Assembly: GCA_017403185.1 (NCBI GenBank)
Contig: JAFQON010000038.1
Coordinates: 32,001-96,000, forward strand
Length of the DNA stretch: 64,000 bases
Direction of reading: 5' to 3'
Source of the DNA: Clostridia bacterium
Lineage (GTDB): Bacteria > Bacillota > Clostridia > Oscillospirales > Acutalibacteraceae
In this document: one piece after another, positions 18,342 through 27,083 of the stretch
Position numbering within the stretch: position 1 is the first letter of the stretch
How the letters are laid out: the number at the start of each line of letters is the position of its first letter
The notes under the pieces: model-generated
Told to the model about the DNA's origin: nothing
Database searches by the model: none
Seen by the model: only the letters and a program-made list of their open reading frames with translations
Translations under genes and position numbers: made by a program

Positions 18342-18431
18342 CTAAACAGTGTTTTCCTGCTGCTTTATTCCGAAAATCAATTTCAGTAAACCTCGCAGTG
18401 CCTTAGGGCTGCGTACAACCACAATCTTCAT
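18342..18431 (-). CDS. spoVM: Stage V sporulation protein M
   Basis: 29 codons starting MKIVVVRSPKALRGLLKLIF, with AAAGGGG 8 nt upstream. The pattern (short polar start, SPK-x-L, amphipathic helix with basic residues) matches SpoVM, the small protein that recognises positive curvature of the forespore membrane and anchors the spore-coat ATPase SpoIVA. Gene order supports it: in Bacillus spoVM follows the prpC-prkC-rsgA cluster, as here (rpe and thiN, which lie between in Bacillus, are absent). It is easily missed because of its size. Confidence 0.82.
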   Translation of the reverse strand: MKIVVVRSPKALRGLLKLIFGIKQQENTV

Positions 18432-18449
18432 AAGTCTGTCCCCTTTCAT

Positions 18450-18590
18450 TTAATATCTGCAAAGGCTCAGACCTGCAAGAATCAAGACTGCAGCAATTAC
18501 CATAACAGCAAATGTATAGGGAAACAACGCTGAAACAATCATTCCGATTGCAAAAGCAATAATCGTGTTTCCGCTGAAAATACACCTCAA
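18450..18590 (-). CDS. Predicted 46-aa hydrophobic small membrane protein
   Basis: An ORF from TTG at 18590 to TAA at 18452-18450, ending 18 nt before spoVM. After a short start (RCIFSGN) it is almost entirely hydrophobic, in two segments split by FPYTF, and ends in LCRY: a likely two-pass membrane peptide. GGCGGTG lies about 6 nt upstream as a moderate SD. An overlapping frame reads as a 60-residue Cys-rich peptide, but that looks like an artefact of the hydrophobic codons. I do not recognise a family. Its place between rsgA and spoVM suggests a membrane or sporulation role, which is inference. Confidence 0.5.
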   Translation of the reverse strand: MRCIFSGNTIIAFAIGMIVSALFPYTFAVMVIAAVLILAGLSLCRY

Positions 18591-18660
18591 AAAATCACCG
18601 CCTGAATATACAGTTTAAGTCTTTGCTTCATTACAGTATAATCAGGTTCCGTCTTTTTCG

Positions 18661-19554
18661 TTACTTGTTCTTTTTGAGCTCCCACTCTTTAATATTCTTA
18701 GCCTGCTCCATCATCGAGCAGTAGCTTTCGTGGCGGCTTGACGGAATATCTCCGTCTTTAACAGCCTGAATAATACGGCATCCCTTATCTTTCACATGAA
18801 GACAAGAGCTGAACTTACACTGACCGAAATAAGGCTCAAATTCCTTGAAGGCATACGGCAGATCATCCTTCAAAATAAGCTCGGTTTCGTCAGTTTCAAA
18901 TGAAGAAAAGCCCGGAGTATCCGCAACATATCCTCCCTCAACTTTAAAAAGCTCGCTATGGCGGGTCGTGTGTCTTCCCCTTCCGAGTTTGTCGCTTATT
19001 TCACCTGTTTTAAGTGATAAATCCGGATCAATTGCATTAAGAAGAGATGATTTGCCGACACCTGAATTGCCGCAAAAGGCACTTATATGACCCTTAAGCT
19101 CAGCTTTAATCAGATTCACCCCTTCGCCGTTAACGCAGGAAACCGAAAAAGCTTTGATTCCTGCTTTTTTATAAATCTCAACATAACTTTCAGCATCGTC
19201 AAGATCATTTTTTGTGAACACAACCACAGGCTCTATACCCTGATTCACAGCGAGAGCCGTCAGTCTGTCAATTATAAGAAGCACGGGCTTTGGCTCACAA
19301 ACGGAAGAAACAATAAACAAGCGGTCAACATTTGCAACGGGAGGTCTAACAAGAACGCTTTTTCTCTCGTGTATTTGATCAATCGTATTTTCAGCATTTT
19401 CATTAATGCTTATCGTCACAAAATCACCTGCAAGTGGCTTTATTCCCGATTTGCGAAAAAGCCCCCTTGCCTTACATTCAAATATTTCCCCGGCGGCTTC
19501 AACATAGTAGAAGCCGCCTATTCCTTTAATTATAATTCCTTCAGCTATCGTCAT
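18661..19554 (-). CDS. rsgA: Ribosome small subunit-dependent GTPase A
   Basis: 297 aa. An N-terminal OB-fold comes first, then a circularly permuted GTPase domain with TKNDLDD (G4) before CGNSGVGKSSL (G1) and DTPGFSSF (G3). A C-terminal zinc knuckle carries CKFSSCLHVKDKGC. It assists 30S subunit maturation. The ATG overlaps the prkC stop by 1 nt (TGATG), so it is translationally coupled. The order prpC-prkC-rsgA is conserved in Bacillus, where the kinase phosphorylates this GTPase. Confidence 0.95.
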   Translation of the reverse strand: MTIAEGIIIKGIGGFYYVEAAGEIFECKARGLFRKSGIKPLAGDFVTISINENAENTIDQIHERKSVLVRPPVANVDRLFIVSSVCEPKPVLLIIDRLTALAVNQGIEPVVVFTKNDLDDAESYVEIYKKAGIKAFSVSCVNGEGVNLIKAELKGHISAFCGNSGVGKSSLLNAIDPDLSLKTGEISDKLGRGRHTTRHSELFKVEGGYVADTPGFSSFETDETELILKDDLPYAFKEFEPYFGQCKFSSCLHVKDKGCRIIQAVKDGDIPSSRHESYCSMMEQAKNIKEWELKKNK

Positions 19555-21794
19555 CAAACGCCTTCCTTTACGCCTACAACAAGTGTAATTTCTGTTGTAA
19601 CGGGATATGTCTGTGTAATACCAATAATTGCATTTGATGACGGATTCTGCTCAAGAACAACGCCGTTCTCCGCATCACTGAAAACAATTCTGTTTTCAAT
19701 TTTATAATTTTTAAATCCGTGCGCTTCAAGCTGAGCAATCGCACTCTCTGAAGAAAGATTTACAACATTCGGAATTGCCTTTCTTGTGCTCAGAGAGGAT
19801 GAATAATTCTCGTTTGAAACAACAGCCGGAGTCTGAGTGAAGTCGACTGTGCAGGAATAATATTCTCTGTTGTCAATAAACACCTTAACGCTTGCTGCCG
19901 AACCGCTTCCCTCAACGGTGAAAGCATAGCTTGTGCCGTCCATGAGAAGCACCTTGCTGTCATAAGACTCGTTATTGACAAAGACTTCAAAGTTGCCTCT
20001 TGTTGAGCCTGATGCAGGAAGGATGATTTCAAGCTCAGCTTCGCTTGATGCCGGAATACCGTTGCTTACCGTTATCTGCACCTTGCTGCCCGGCATAACC
20101 TTTTCACCTGCTTCAGGTGACTGAGCTATAACCGTGCCTGCAGGCTCATTGCTGTTCTCTTCAAGGATTTCAGGATCCATTACAAGCTGTACCGACTCAA
20201 TGAAATCCTGAGCCATTTCAACATTCCAGCCGTCTTTTGATACATCGGGAACTTCAACAAAAGCCTCATCACTCGCAAAATAAACAATAATAATTGTATC
20301 GCTGTCTACCTCTTCGCCTTCTTTGGGCTCAATCTGTATAACATCGCCGTATTTTTCCGTGCTTATCATCGGGGTAAGCTTGATATTCTTGAAGCCTTTG
20401 CTTTCAAGAGTTTTTTGTGCAAGCTCATAGCTCTGACCGATAACCTCGGGAATTACAATCTTTTTGGGATTGGATACAACCGAAATAACAATTTGATTTT
20501 CATCCTTTTCAACCTTGGTGCCGGGCGACGGCTGCTGATTCAATATATAACCGTCATTATAAGCACTGTTTGAAATTTCCTGAATTTCAATTTTAAACTC
20601 ATCATATTTGTCGTTATCCCTTACATCCTCTTCGTAGTTAAGGCCGATAAACTTCGGAACACTCAAATTATCGCCGTCAAACAAGTCGGTGAACATATAA
20701 CAGAAGCCGACAATAGCAATGGCAAGAACAGCAAGGCCGATTGCAACACCTATTATAATCTGCTTAACCTTATCGTTAGGTTTACGGTCGCCGTTGTTGC
20801 CGTCGGTTTCCTCATCGGAATAAACAGGCTGCTGTACGGGAGGTGTAACAACAGGGGGCTTTGTGGGTGGAACCTGAGTAACAGACGGAGGTGCAACGGG
20901 TTTTCTTGCAGGAACATATTTTGTAGGGTCATTATCCACAAAATAATCTCTCTGGAATCTGATAGTAGGATTCCTCTTGAATTCTTCAATATCAAGGAGC
21001 ATCTCCGCAGCAGACTGATATCTGTTTTTTGTGTTTTTCTGCATTGCGTGCATAACAATCTGCTCAAGACCGACAGGAATGCTGCTGTTTAGCTCTCTCG
21101 GTCTTTTGGGATCACTCTGAAGCTGCATGAGAGCAACAGAAACGGAGTTATCCGACTGGAACGGGAGCTGACCGGTAAGCATCTCATAAAGAACAACGCC
21201 TACAGAATAAATATCCGCTCTGTCGTCTGTTGTATCTCCTCTTGCCTGCTCAGGGCTTATATAATGAACCGAACCGATTGCACTGTCGGTCATTGTTTTG
21301 GTGTCACTGTAGCTGAATCTTGCAATACCGAAATCAGTAACCTTTATGTTACCGTTTGAGAGAAGCATTATGTTCTGCGGCTTAATGTCTCTGTGAACAA
21401 TACCCTTATCATGGGCGTGCTGAAGAGCTCTTAAAATCTGCATTGTGAAATGCACGGTTTCTTTTATGCCGAGCTTACCCTGCTGCTCAATATACTCCTT
21501 GAGAGTAATTCCTTCAACGTACTCCATAACAATATACTGAAGCCTGTCACCATAGCTGACATTGAAAACTTTAACAATGTTGGGATGAGACAGCACGGCA
21601 ATTGCCTTTGATTCATTTTTGAATCTGCGGCGGAACTCCTCATTTGCAAGAAACTCTTCTTTAAGAATTTTAACAGCTACCGTTCTGTCATCTATATTGT
21701 CATATGCTTTATAAACAACAGCCATACCGCCGACGCCGATTACTTCCTGAATTTCATACCGTCCGTCAAGTCTTTTACCTGTATAATTATCCAT
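19554..21794 (-). CDS. prkC: Serine/threonine protein kinase with PASTA domains
   Basis: 746 aa. The Hanks-type kinase domain covers about 12-275, with Lys42, HRDIKPQN (catalytic D136) and DFG (154-156). A Pro-rich juxtamembrane region, one TM helix (346-367) and several extracytoplasmic PASTA repeats follow, then a C-terminal extension with another PASTA-like repeat. PASTA repeats sense peptidoglycan fragments; the kinase controls cell wall growth, dormancy exit and ribosome factors. AAAGGA precedes ATG 21794. Its cognate phosphatase gene lies just upstream. Confidence 0.95.
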   Translation of the reverse strand: MDNYTGKRLDGRYEIQEVIGVGGMAVVYKAYDNIDDRTVAVKILKEEFLANEEFRRRFKNESKAIAVLSHPNIVKVFNVSYGDRLQYIVMEYVEGITLKEYIEQQGKLGIKETVHFTMQILRALQHAHDKGIVHRDIKPQNIMLLSNGNIKVTDFGIARFSYSDTKTMTDSAIGSVHYISPEQARGDTTDDRADIYSVGVVLYEMLTGQLPFQSDNSVSVALMQLQSDPKRPRELNSSIPVGLEQIVMHAMQKNTKNRYQSAAEMLLDIEEFKRNPTIRFQRDYFVDNDPTKYVPARKPVAPPSVTQVPPTKPPVVTPPVQQPVYSDEETDGNNGDRKPNDKVKQIIIGVAIGLAVLAIAIVGFCYMFTDLFDGDNLSVPKFIGLNYEEDVRDNDKYDEFKIEIQEISNSAYNDGYILNQQPSPGTKVEKDENQIVISVVSNPKKIVIPEVIGQSYELAQKTLESKGFKNIKLTPMISTEKYGDVIQIEPKEGEEVDSDTIIIVYFASDEAFVEVPDVSKDGWNVEMAQDFIESVQLVMDPEILEENSNEPAGTVIAQSPEAGEKVMPGSKVQITVSNGIPASSEAELEIILPASGSTRGNFEVFVNNESYDSKVLLMDGTSYAFTVEGSGSAASVKVFIDNREYYSCTVDFTQTPAVVSNENYSSSLSTRKAIPNVVNLSSESAIAQLEAHGFKNYKIENRIVFSDAENGVVLEQNPSSNAIIGITQTYPVTTEITLVVGVKEGV

Positions 21795-21826
21795 AATAAC
21801 ATTCCTTTCTGACACAAATCAGATAA

Positions 21827-22555
21827 TCAGTATGTAACAGCAACAACCGTTATGTTGTCCGCACCGCCGTTCTGATTGGCAAGATTAACAAGTTTATCAG
21901 CAATTTTATAAAAACCTTCGTTCTCCGAAGAAGCGATAATATCATCATCGCCTACAAAATTACTCAACCCGTCTGAGCACAAAAGAAGCGTGTCGCCCTC
22001 TTCAAGGTTTTCCTGACAAAAATCCGCTCTGATTTCACTGTCAACTCCCAGAGCACGGGTAATGATGTGCTTGCTCGGGTGGTCTTTAACTTCATCGGCG
22101 GTTATCTCGCCGTTTTCAAGCATCCGCTGAACAACCGAATGGTCACGGGTAAGCTGAAGAAGCTTTCCGCCGGTTATTTTATATGCCCTGCTGTCACCTG
22201 CATGAACAACATAAACATACGGCTCCGACACAATTGCAGCAACAACCGTCGTACCCATCCCTTCATATTTACTGTCTGTAAGGGACAAATCATAGATGTG
22301 TCTGTTGGCGTTTTCGACGGCAGATATCATCAGACTTTTAAGTGAAATATCGCTCATTCCCGCATAATATCTATCGGAAATTCTGTCTTTGATAACCCTG
22401 ACAGCCTGAGCACTTGCAAATGCGCCTTCAGCCGCACCGCCCATTCCGTCACAGACAACAGCAAGCACCGCACCGCCATCAAGCTCACATACTGAATATG
22501 AATCCTGATTATTGTCACGAAGCAGACCGATATCTGTTCTTGCAACTGTTTTCAT
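21827..22555 (-). CDS. prpC: PP2C-type serine/threonine phosphatase
   Basis: 242 aa. PP2C metal-binding motifs are present: RTDIGLLRDNNQDS, CDGMGG, GDSRAY and CSDGLSN. It reverses phosphorylation by PrkC. I use the ATG at 22555, 1 nt after the rlmN stop, since AGGGGG is 9 nt upstream; the ATG at 22564 would touch the SD. It is coupled to rlmN upstream and lies 32 bp before prkC. Confidence 0.94.
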   Translation of the reverse strand: MKTVARTDIGLLRDNNQDSYSVCELDGGAVLAVVCDGMGGAAEGAFASAQAVRVIKDRISDRYYAGMSDISLKSLMISAVENANRHIYDLSLTDSKYEGMGTTVVAAIVSEPYVYVVHAGDSRAYKITGGKLLQLTRDHSVVQRMLENGEITADEVKDHPSKHIITRALGVDSEIRADFCQENLEEGDTLLLCSDGLSNFVGDDDIIASSENEGFYKIADKLVNLANQNGGADNITVVAVTY

Positions 22556-22556
22556 G

Positions 22557-23606
22557 TTATTCATCCCCCTTTTCCCGATTTTTATTTTCTTTCAGACGAA
22601 GCTGGCCGCATGATGCGTCTATATCTGAACCGAGCTTTCGCCTTACCGTTGCATTTATTCCGTTTGAAGAAAGTATGGAAACAAATCTTTCAACCCGCTC
22701 CGGAGAGCTTGGTTTGAACGGACTTTCCGCAACTTCATTAACGGGAATAAGATTTACATGGCAAAGCATTCCTTTAAGCTTTGAAGCAAGAAGCCTTGCA
22801 CACTCATCTGAATCATTGATGCCGGAAAGCATCGCATATTCAAAAGAAATTCTTCGTGATGTTTCGGCTGCATATTTTCTGCACGCAGCAAGCAGCTTAT
22901 CAACATCATATTTTTTGTTGATGGGCATTATTCTGCTTCTGAGCTCATTGCTCGGAGCGTGAAGCGAAATCGAAAGGGTAAGCTGCATTTTTCTTTTAAG
23001 TAATTCTTCAATCTTCGGCACAATTCCGCAGGTTGACAAAGAAATATTTCTCATTGATATGTTGAGACCCTTTTCATCCGTCACAAGAGCAAGAAACCTC
23101 ATTACATTATCATAATTATCAAGCGGCTCGCCCATTCCCATAAGCACAATGTGAGAAATCCTCTCGCCTATATCCTTTTGTGCCCGATAAAGCTGAGAAA
23201 GAATTTCACCTGCATAAAGACTTCTTTTAAAGCCGCCAAGTGTTGATGCACAAAAAGCACAGCCCATTTTGCAACCGACCTGCGAAGAAACGCATATCGT
23301 GTAGCCATACTTGTATTTCATAACCACGCTTTCAACAAAGTCACCGTCATGAAGCCTGAAAAGATATTTCACTGTTGAATCAAGCTTTGAAACCTGCTTT
23401 CTCTCAATTTCACAGTTATAAAGCGGAAACTTTTCGCTGAGCTCATCCCGAAGCGACTTGGGTATATTGGTCATCTCACTGTAATCACAGGCAAGGTGGC
23501 GGTGAAGCCATTCATAAATCTGCCCGGCACGAAATTTTTGAATTCCCAAATCAGCAAACGCCTGCGTCATTTCTTCAAGTGTCATCGAAAGTATATCTCT
23601 GCTCAT
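22557..23606 (-). CDS. rlmN: 23S rRNA (adenine2503-C2)-methyltransferase
   Basis: 349 aa. The radical SAM motif is C112-x3-C116-x2-C119 (GCKMGCAFC). The surrounding FVESVVMKY and LMGMGEPLDNYDNV are RlmN signatures. It methylates A2503 of 23S rRNA and often also A37 of some tRNAs. The start overlaps the rsmB stop (ATGA) and has GGAGGTG upstream. Confidence 0.96.
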   Translation of the reverse strand: MSRDILSMTLEEMTQAFADLGIQKFRAGQIYEWLHRHLACDYSEMTNIPKSLRDELSEKFPLYNCEIERKQVSKLDSTVKYLFRLHDGDFVESVVMKYKYGYTICVSSQVGCKMGCAFCASTLGGFKRSLYAGEILSQLYRAQKDIGERISHIVLMGMGEPLDNYDNVMRFLALVTDEKGLNISMRNISLSTCGIVPKIEELLKRKMQLTLSISLHAPSNELRSRIMPINKKYDVDKLLAACRKYAAETSRRISFEYAMLSGINDSDECARLLASKLKGMLCHVNLIPVNEVAESPFKPSSPERVERFVSILSSNGINATVRRKLGSDIDASCGQLRLKENKNREKGDE

Positions 23607-24937
23607 TGCGCACCTCCGTTCTTAACGAATGCGGCTATAAAAAAGCCATCCGTAGAATGAATATGGGGCATAAGCGTCAGGTATTTATCACCTTCACCGT
23701 ATCTCGGCAAATCTGTATGAACACTTACAGGCGTGAACTCAGGATGTTCTTTAACAAACCTGTCGCATACCTCCGAATTCTCCTTGGGGTTAAGCGTACA
23801 GGTTGAATAAACAAGCCTGCCGCCATCTTTAAGATATTTTGTGGCATTGCAAAGTATTCTGTACTGCAGTTCAGGCAACCCGTCAATTTCCGATTTGTTT
23901 TTGAATCGTATTTCAGGCTTACGCCTTATTATTCCGAGACCTGAGCAAGGAACATCACACAAAACCTTATCTGCAAAGCCGTAATTTTCGTTAAAAATCG
24001 ATGCGTCTGAAAGATATGAATATACATTGCCGAGACCGAGCCTTTCCGCTCCGCTTTTAATCAGTTCAACCCTTGACTGGTAAACATCAAACGACCTGAC
24101 AACACCTGTGTTATTCATATGCTCGGCAATTGTGAAGGTTTTTCCGCCCGGTGCTGCACAAAGGTCAAATACCGTTTCACCTTCCTTTGCATTAAGTGCC
24201 ATACAGCAAAGCTGCGATGCAATATCCTGAGCATGAAAAAGACCTTGTTTATATGAGTCAAGCTCTTCAACGGAACCCGTATTGCTTATAACAAGCGCCT
24301 CAGGCACCGAATCAATCTTTTCTGAAACAACACCTTCCTCCGTAAGCTTCCATATCAGCTCTTCAGAAGTAGTTTTTGTTGTATTGACACGAATAACAAC
24401 CGGAGCAGCCTCAAGCGCCTTTTCGGCAAGTGCGATTGCATTATCAATGCCATAGGAATCAATCCAAAGCTTAATAATCCATTCGGGACAGGAATACTTT
24501 ACCGCAAGATAAGCCGGGTCTGTTTCACTGCCCTCGGGCAGCCTTATACCATTATCCGACACCCTTCTCAGCACAGCATTGACAAGCGAGGCAGCAAAGG
24601 ATGATTTGTTGAATTTTGCAAGATTAACGCTCTCATTAACCGCTGCTCTCGAAGGCACCTTATCCATAAACAAAAGCTGATATGTACCCATTCTGAGAAT
24701 GGTATGAAGCTCAGGCTTGAGCTTTCTTACGGGTTGGTTGAGATACAAACCGAGATTGTAGTCAATGAGAATAAGCCTGTCAAGCGTACCGTAAACAAGG
24801 TTGCAGACAAAGGCTTTATCTCTGTCATCAAGCTCCTTGTTCTCTTTTAAAAGGCTGTCAACAACAAGGTTTGAATACGCCCCGTCACGGTGCACCTTAA
24901 GAAGAGCCTCAAATGCGACCTGCCTCGCACTTTTCAT
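23603..24937 (-). CDS. rsmB: 16S rRNA (cytosine967-C5)-methyltransferase
   Basis: 444 aa. An N-terminal NusB-like RNA-binding domain (about 1-130) is followed by a Rossmann methyltransferase with FDLCAAPGGKT (SAM binding), CDVPCSGLG and YSTCTLNPKEN, which supply the two catalytic cysteines. GAAAGGATG precedes the ATG. It sits between the zinc peptidase and rlmN genes. In Bacillus rsmB lies directly between fmt and rlmN; here one extra gene is inserted. Confidence 0.95.
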   Translation of the reverse strand: MKSARQVAFEALLKVHRDGAYSNLVVDSLLKENKELDDRDKAFVCNLVYGTLDRLILIDYNLGLYLNQPVRKLKPELHTILRMGTYQLLFMDKVPSRAAVNESVNLAKFNKSSFAASLVNAVLRRVSDNGIRLPEGSETDPAYLAVKYSCPEWIIKLWIDSYGIDNAIALAEKALEAAPVVIRVNTTKTTSEELIWKLTEEGVVSEKIDSVPEALVISNTGSVEELDSYKQGLFHAQDIASQLCCMALNAKEGETVFDLCAAPGGKTFTIAEHMNNTGVVRSFDVYQSRVELIKSGAERLGLGNVYSYLSDASIFNENYGFADKVLCDVPCSGLGIIRRKPEIRFKNKSEIDGLPELQYRILCNATKYLKDGGRLVYSTCTLNPKENSEVCDRFVKEHPEFTPVSVHTDLPRYGEGDKYLTLMPHIHSTDGFFIAAFVKNGGAQ

Positions 24938-24962
24938 AAATCAATACATCCTTTCAGAAACA

Positions 24963-25664
24963 TCAGTTTCTTCTTCTGTTAAATCTGAGTATGAGTCTGA
25001 GAAGGTTTGCAAGAGCAACAAGCATAGATGCAACATATGTCATCGCTGCAGCTGAAAGAACCTTTTTTGCTCCGCTTACTTCATCTTCATAAAGCAAATT
25101 CGTTTCTTCTATAACCTTTATAGCTCTGCGGCTTGCGTTGAACTCAACCGGAAGCGTTGCGAGCTGAAATGCAAAAATTGTGCCGTAAAGAACAAGACCG
25201 ACTACTATAAGTGGTTCAAATCCCAAAAACAAACCGATAAGCGCAAGAGGAATACCGAGATGAGAGCCTATGTTGCAAACAGGCACAAGCGCAGTTCTGA
25301 TTTTGATGGGCACATAATTCTCTGCGTGCTGAGCTGCATGACCAGCCTCATGGCAGGCAATACCTACGGCAGAAATTGAACAAGCACTGTAAACACCCTG
25401 AGAAAGCCTTATAACCTTTGCCTTAGGGTCGTAGTGGTCACTGAGCTTGCCCGAAACCTGCTCGATTCTGACATCGGTAATTCCGTAGTAGCTGAGCACC
25501 GCCTGAGCCGCATATGCACCCGTAATACACCTTGAATTGAGAACCTTAGAGAATTTGTTATAAGATGAATTAACCTTATGCTGAGCTATACCCGCAATAA
25601 TCAAAGCGGGAACAACAAGGATTATATACCAATAATCTATAAAATAACCGTAATAGAAAGGCAT
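24963..25664 (-). CDS. Membrane zinc metallopeptidase, YugP type
   Basis: 233 aa. The zinc-binding helix is ACHEAGHAAQHAENY (HExxH). An N-terminal TM segment (YWYIILVVPALIIAG) and two or three C-terminal TM segments place it in the membrane. This family (Zn_peptidase_2, YugP-like) has no firmly assigned substrate. It is inserted between fmt and rsmB, an arrangement that looks typical of Clostridia but not Bacillus. Confidence 0.9.
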   Translation of the reverse strand: MPFYYGYFIDYWYIILVVPALIIAGIAQHKVNSSYNKFSKVLNSRCITGAYAAQAVLSYYGITDVRIEQVSGKLSDHYDPKAKVIRLSQGVYSACSISAVGIACHEAGHAAQHAENYVPIKIRTALVPVCNIGSHLGIPLALIGLFLGFEPLIVVGLVLYGTIFAFQLATLPVEFNASRRAIKVIEETNLLYEDEVSGAKKVLSAAAMTYVASMLVALANLLRLILRFNRRRN

Positions 25665-25678
25665 TATATATTCTCCTT

Positions 25679-26605
25679 TTATTCAAATTTTTCCCCTGCA
25701 TTCAAAGGATTGCCTCTGAGAAAATCTGCGGCAGACATTGCTTTTTTTCCCTCTGCCTGAAGATTAAGAATTTCAATGCAGTTCAGATCTCCGCAAGCAA
25801 CAACAAGTCTTTTGCCTGCTTCAACAATCTCTCCCGCAGCGTTACCTTTGGCATCTGCGAGAACACTTTTATGAATCTTTACCGTTTTACCGTTCAATTT
25901 CGCATTTGCTGACGGCCACGGTGAAAGCCCTCTGATTTTATTATGCACCTGACGGGCACTCATAGTCCAGTCAATCGGTGAAAGCTCTTTGGAAAGCATG
26001 GAAGCGTAGGTAAATTCATCATGGTTCTGCTTTTCAGGGCTGAGCTCACCTTTTTCAAGCGCAATTATTGTTTTTTCAAGAATATCGGCACCGAGTGCGG
26101 AGAGCCTGTCATGCAGCTCGCCTGCTGTTTCGTTTTCACCGATTTCAACTTCTCCTTTTATAAGCATATCACCTGTATCAAGACCTTCATCCATCTGCAT
26201 TGAGGTTACACCCGTTTTTTCAAAGCCGTTTATAACAGACCACTGAATGGGTGCTGCACCTCTGAGCTTCGGGAGAAGTGAAGCATGAATATTGATGCAG
26301 CCATATTTGGGATATTCAAGAATTTCTTTGGGAAGAATTTTACCGTATGCAACAACAATGCAAAGCTCGGGGTTGGCTTCTTTGAGCATTTCAAGAGCCG
26401 TGCCATCCTTCATTTTAACGGGCTGATACACCTTAATTCCGTTTGCCGCCGCAAGCTCTTTAACCGGAGGCGGGGTTAAAATCATCTTCCTGCCCTGAGG
26501 TTTATCGGGCTGTGTAAAAACGCCCGTCACTTCGTGACCGCAATCAATAAGCTTTTGAAGGCACGGCACCGCAAACTCGGGGGTGCCCATAAAAACTATT
26601 CTCAT
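25679..26605 (-). CDS. fmt: Methionyl-tRNA formyltransferase
   Basis: 308 aa. VFMGTPEFAVP, the catalytic region NIHASLLPKLRGAAPIQW and GLDTGDML are Fmt hallmarks, and a C-terminal tRNA-binding domain follows. It formylates initiator Met-tRNA using 10-formyl-THF, which fhs in this window can supply. Its ATG overlaps the def stop (ATGA), coupling formylation and deformylation enzymes. Confidence 0.97.
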   Translation of the reverse strand: MRIVFMGTPEFAVPCLQKLIDCGHEVTGVFTQPDKPQGRKMILTPPPVKELAAANGIKVYQPVKMKDGTALEMLKEANPELCIVVAYGKILPKEILEYPKYGCINIHASLLPKLRGAAPIQWSVINGFEKTGVTSMQMDEGLDTGDMLIKGEVEIGENETAGELHDRLSALGADILEKTIIALEKGELSPEKQNHDEFTYASMLSKELSPIDWTMSARQVHNKIRGLSPWPSANAKLNGKTVKIHKSVLADAKGNAAGEIVEAGKRLVVACGDLNCIEILNLQAEGKKAMSAADFLRGNPLNAGEKFE

Positions 26606-27057
26606 TCGGAAATCTCCTTTTTAACAACTCTCTGTGTAAACACAATGCCGTCAAGATGGTCAAGCTCATGGCAGAAGCAGCGAGCCTTAAGCTCTTCGCC
26701 TTTGTAGACACACCATTTACCGTTTCTGTCCTGCGCTTTTACCCTCACAACTGCAGGTCTCGAAGTAATTCCGCTCTCACCGGGAAGCGAAAGGCAGCCC
26801 TCTTCTTCAAACTGCGAGCCCTCGCTGCTTATTATTTCGGGGTTAACAAGCTCAATATATCCGTCGCCGCAATCAATTACGACAACTCTTCTTAAAATGC
26901 CTACCTGCACCGCAGCAAGACCAACGCCGTTTGCGGCATACATGGTCTCTTTCATGTCATCAAGAAGCTGCCAGAGACGGGCATCAAAATTTTCTACTTT
27001 TCGTGATGTTTTTGCCAAAATCGGGTCTCCGATTTTTACTATGTTTCTGATTGCCAT
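26602..27057 (-). CDS. def: Peptide deformylase
   Basis: 151 aa. All three motifs are present: GVGLAAVQVG (44-53), EEGCLSLPG with Cys88, and HELDHLDG with His130 and His134. The metal site is complete. It removes the formyl group from nascent chains. It lies between priA and fmt, as in Bacillus. Confidence 0.97.
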   Translation of the reverse strand: MAIRNIVKIGDPILAKTSRKVENFDARLWQLLDDMKETMYAANGVGLAAVQVGILRRVVVIDCGDGYIELVNPEIISSEGSQFEEEGCLSLPGESGITSRPAVVRVKAQDRNGKWCVYKGEELKARCFCHELDHLDGIVFTQRVVKKEISE

Positions 27058-27083
27058 ATTAAATCAGACCTTTCAAAGGAATA

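Noticed and set aside
18403-18585. A 60-codon Cys-rich frame overlapping the small membrane ORF and spoVM
   Set aside because: Its Cys/Tyr richness is explained by a +1 shift of the hydrophobic codons, and it conflicts with the strong spoVM reading.
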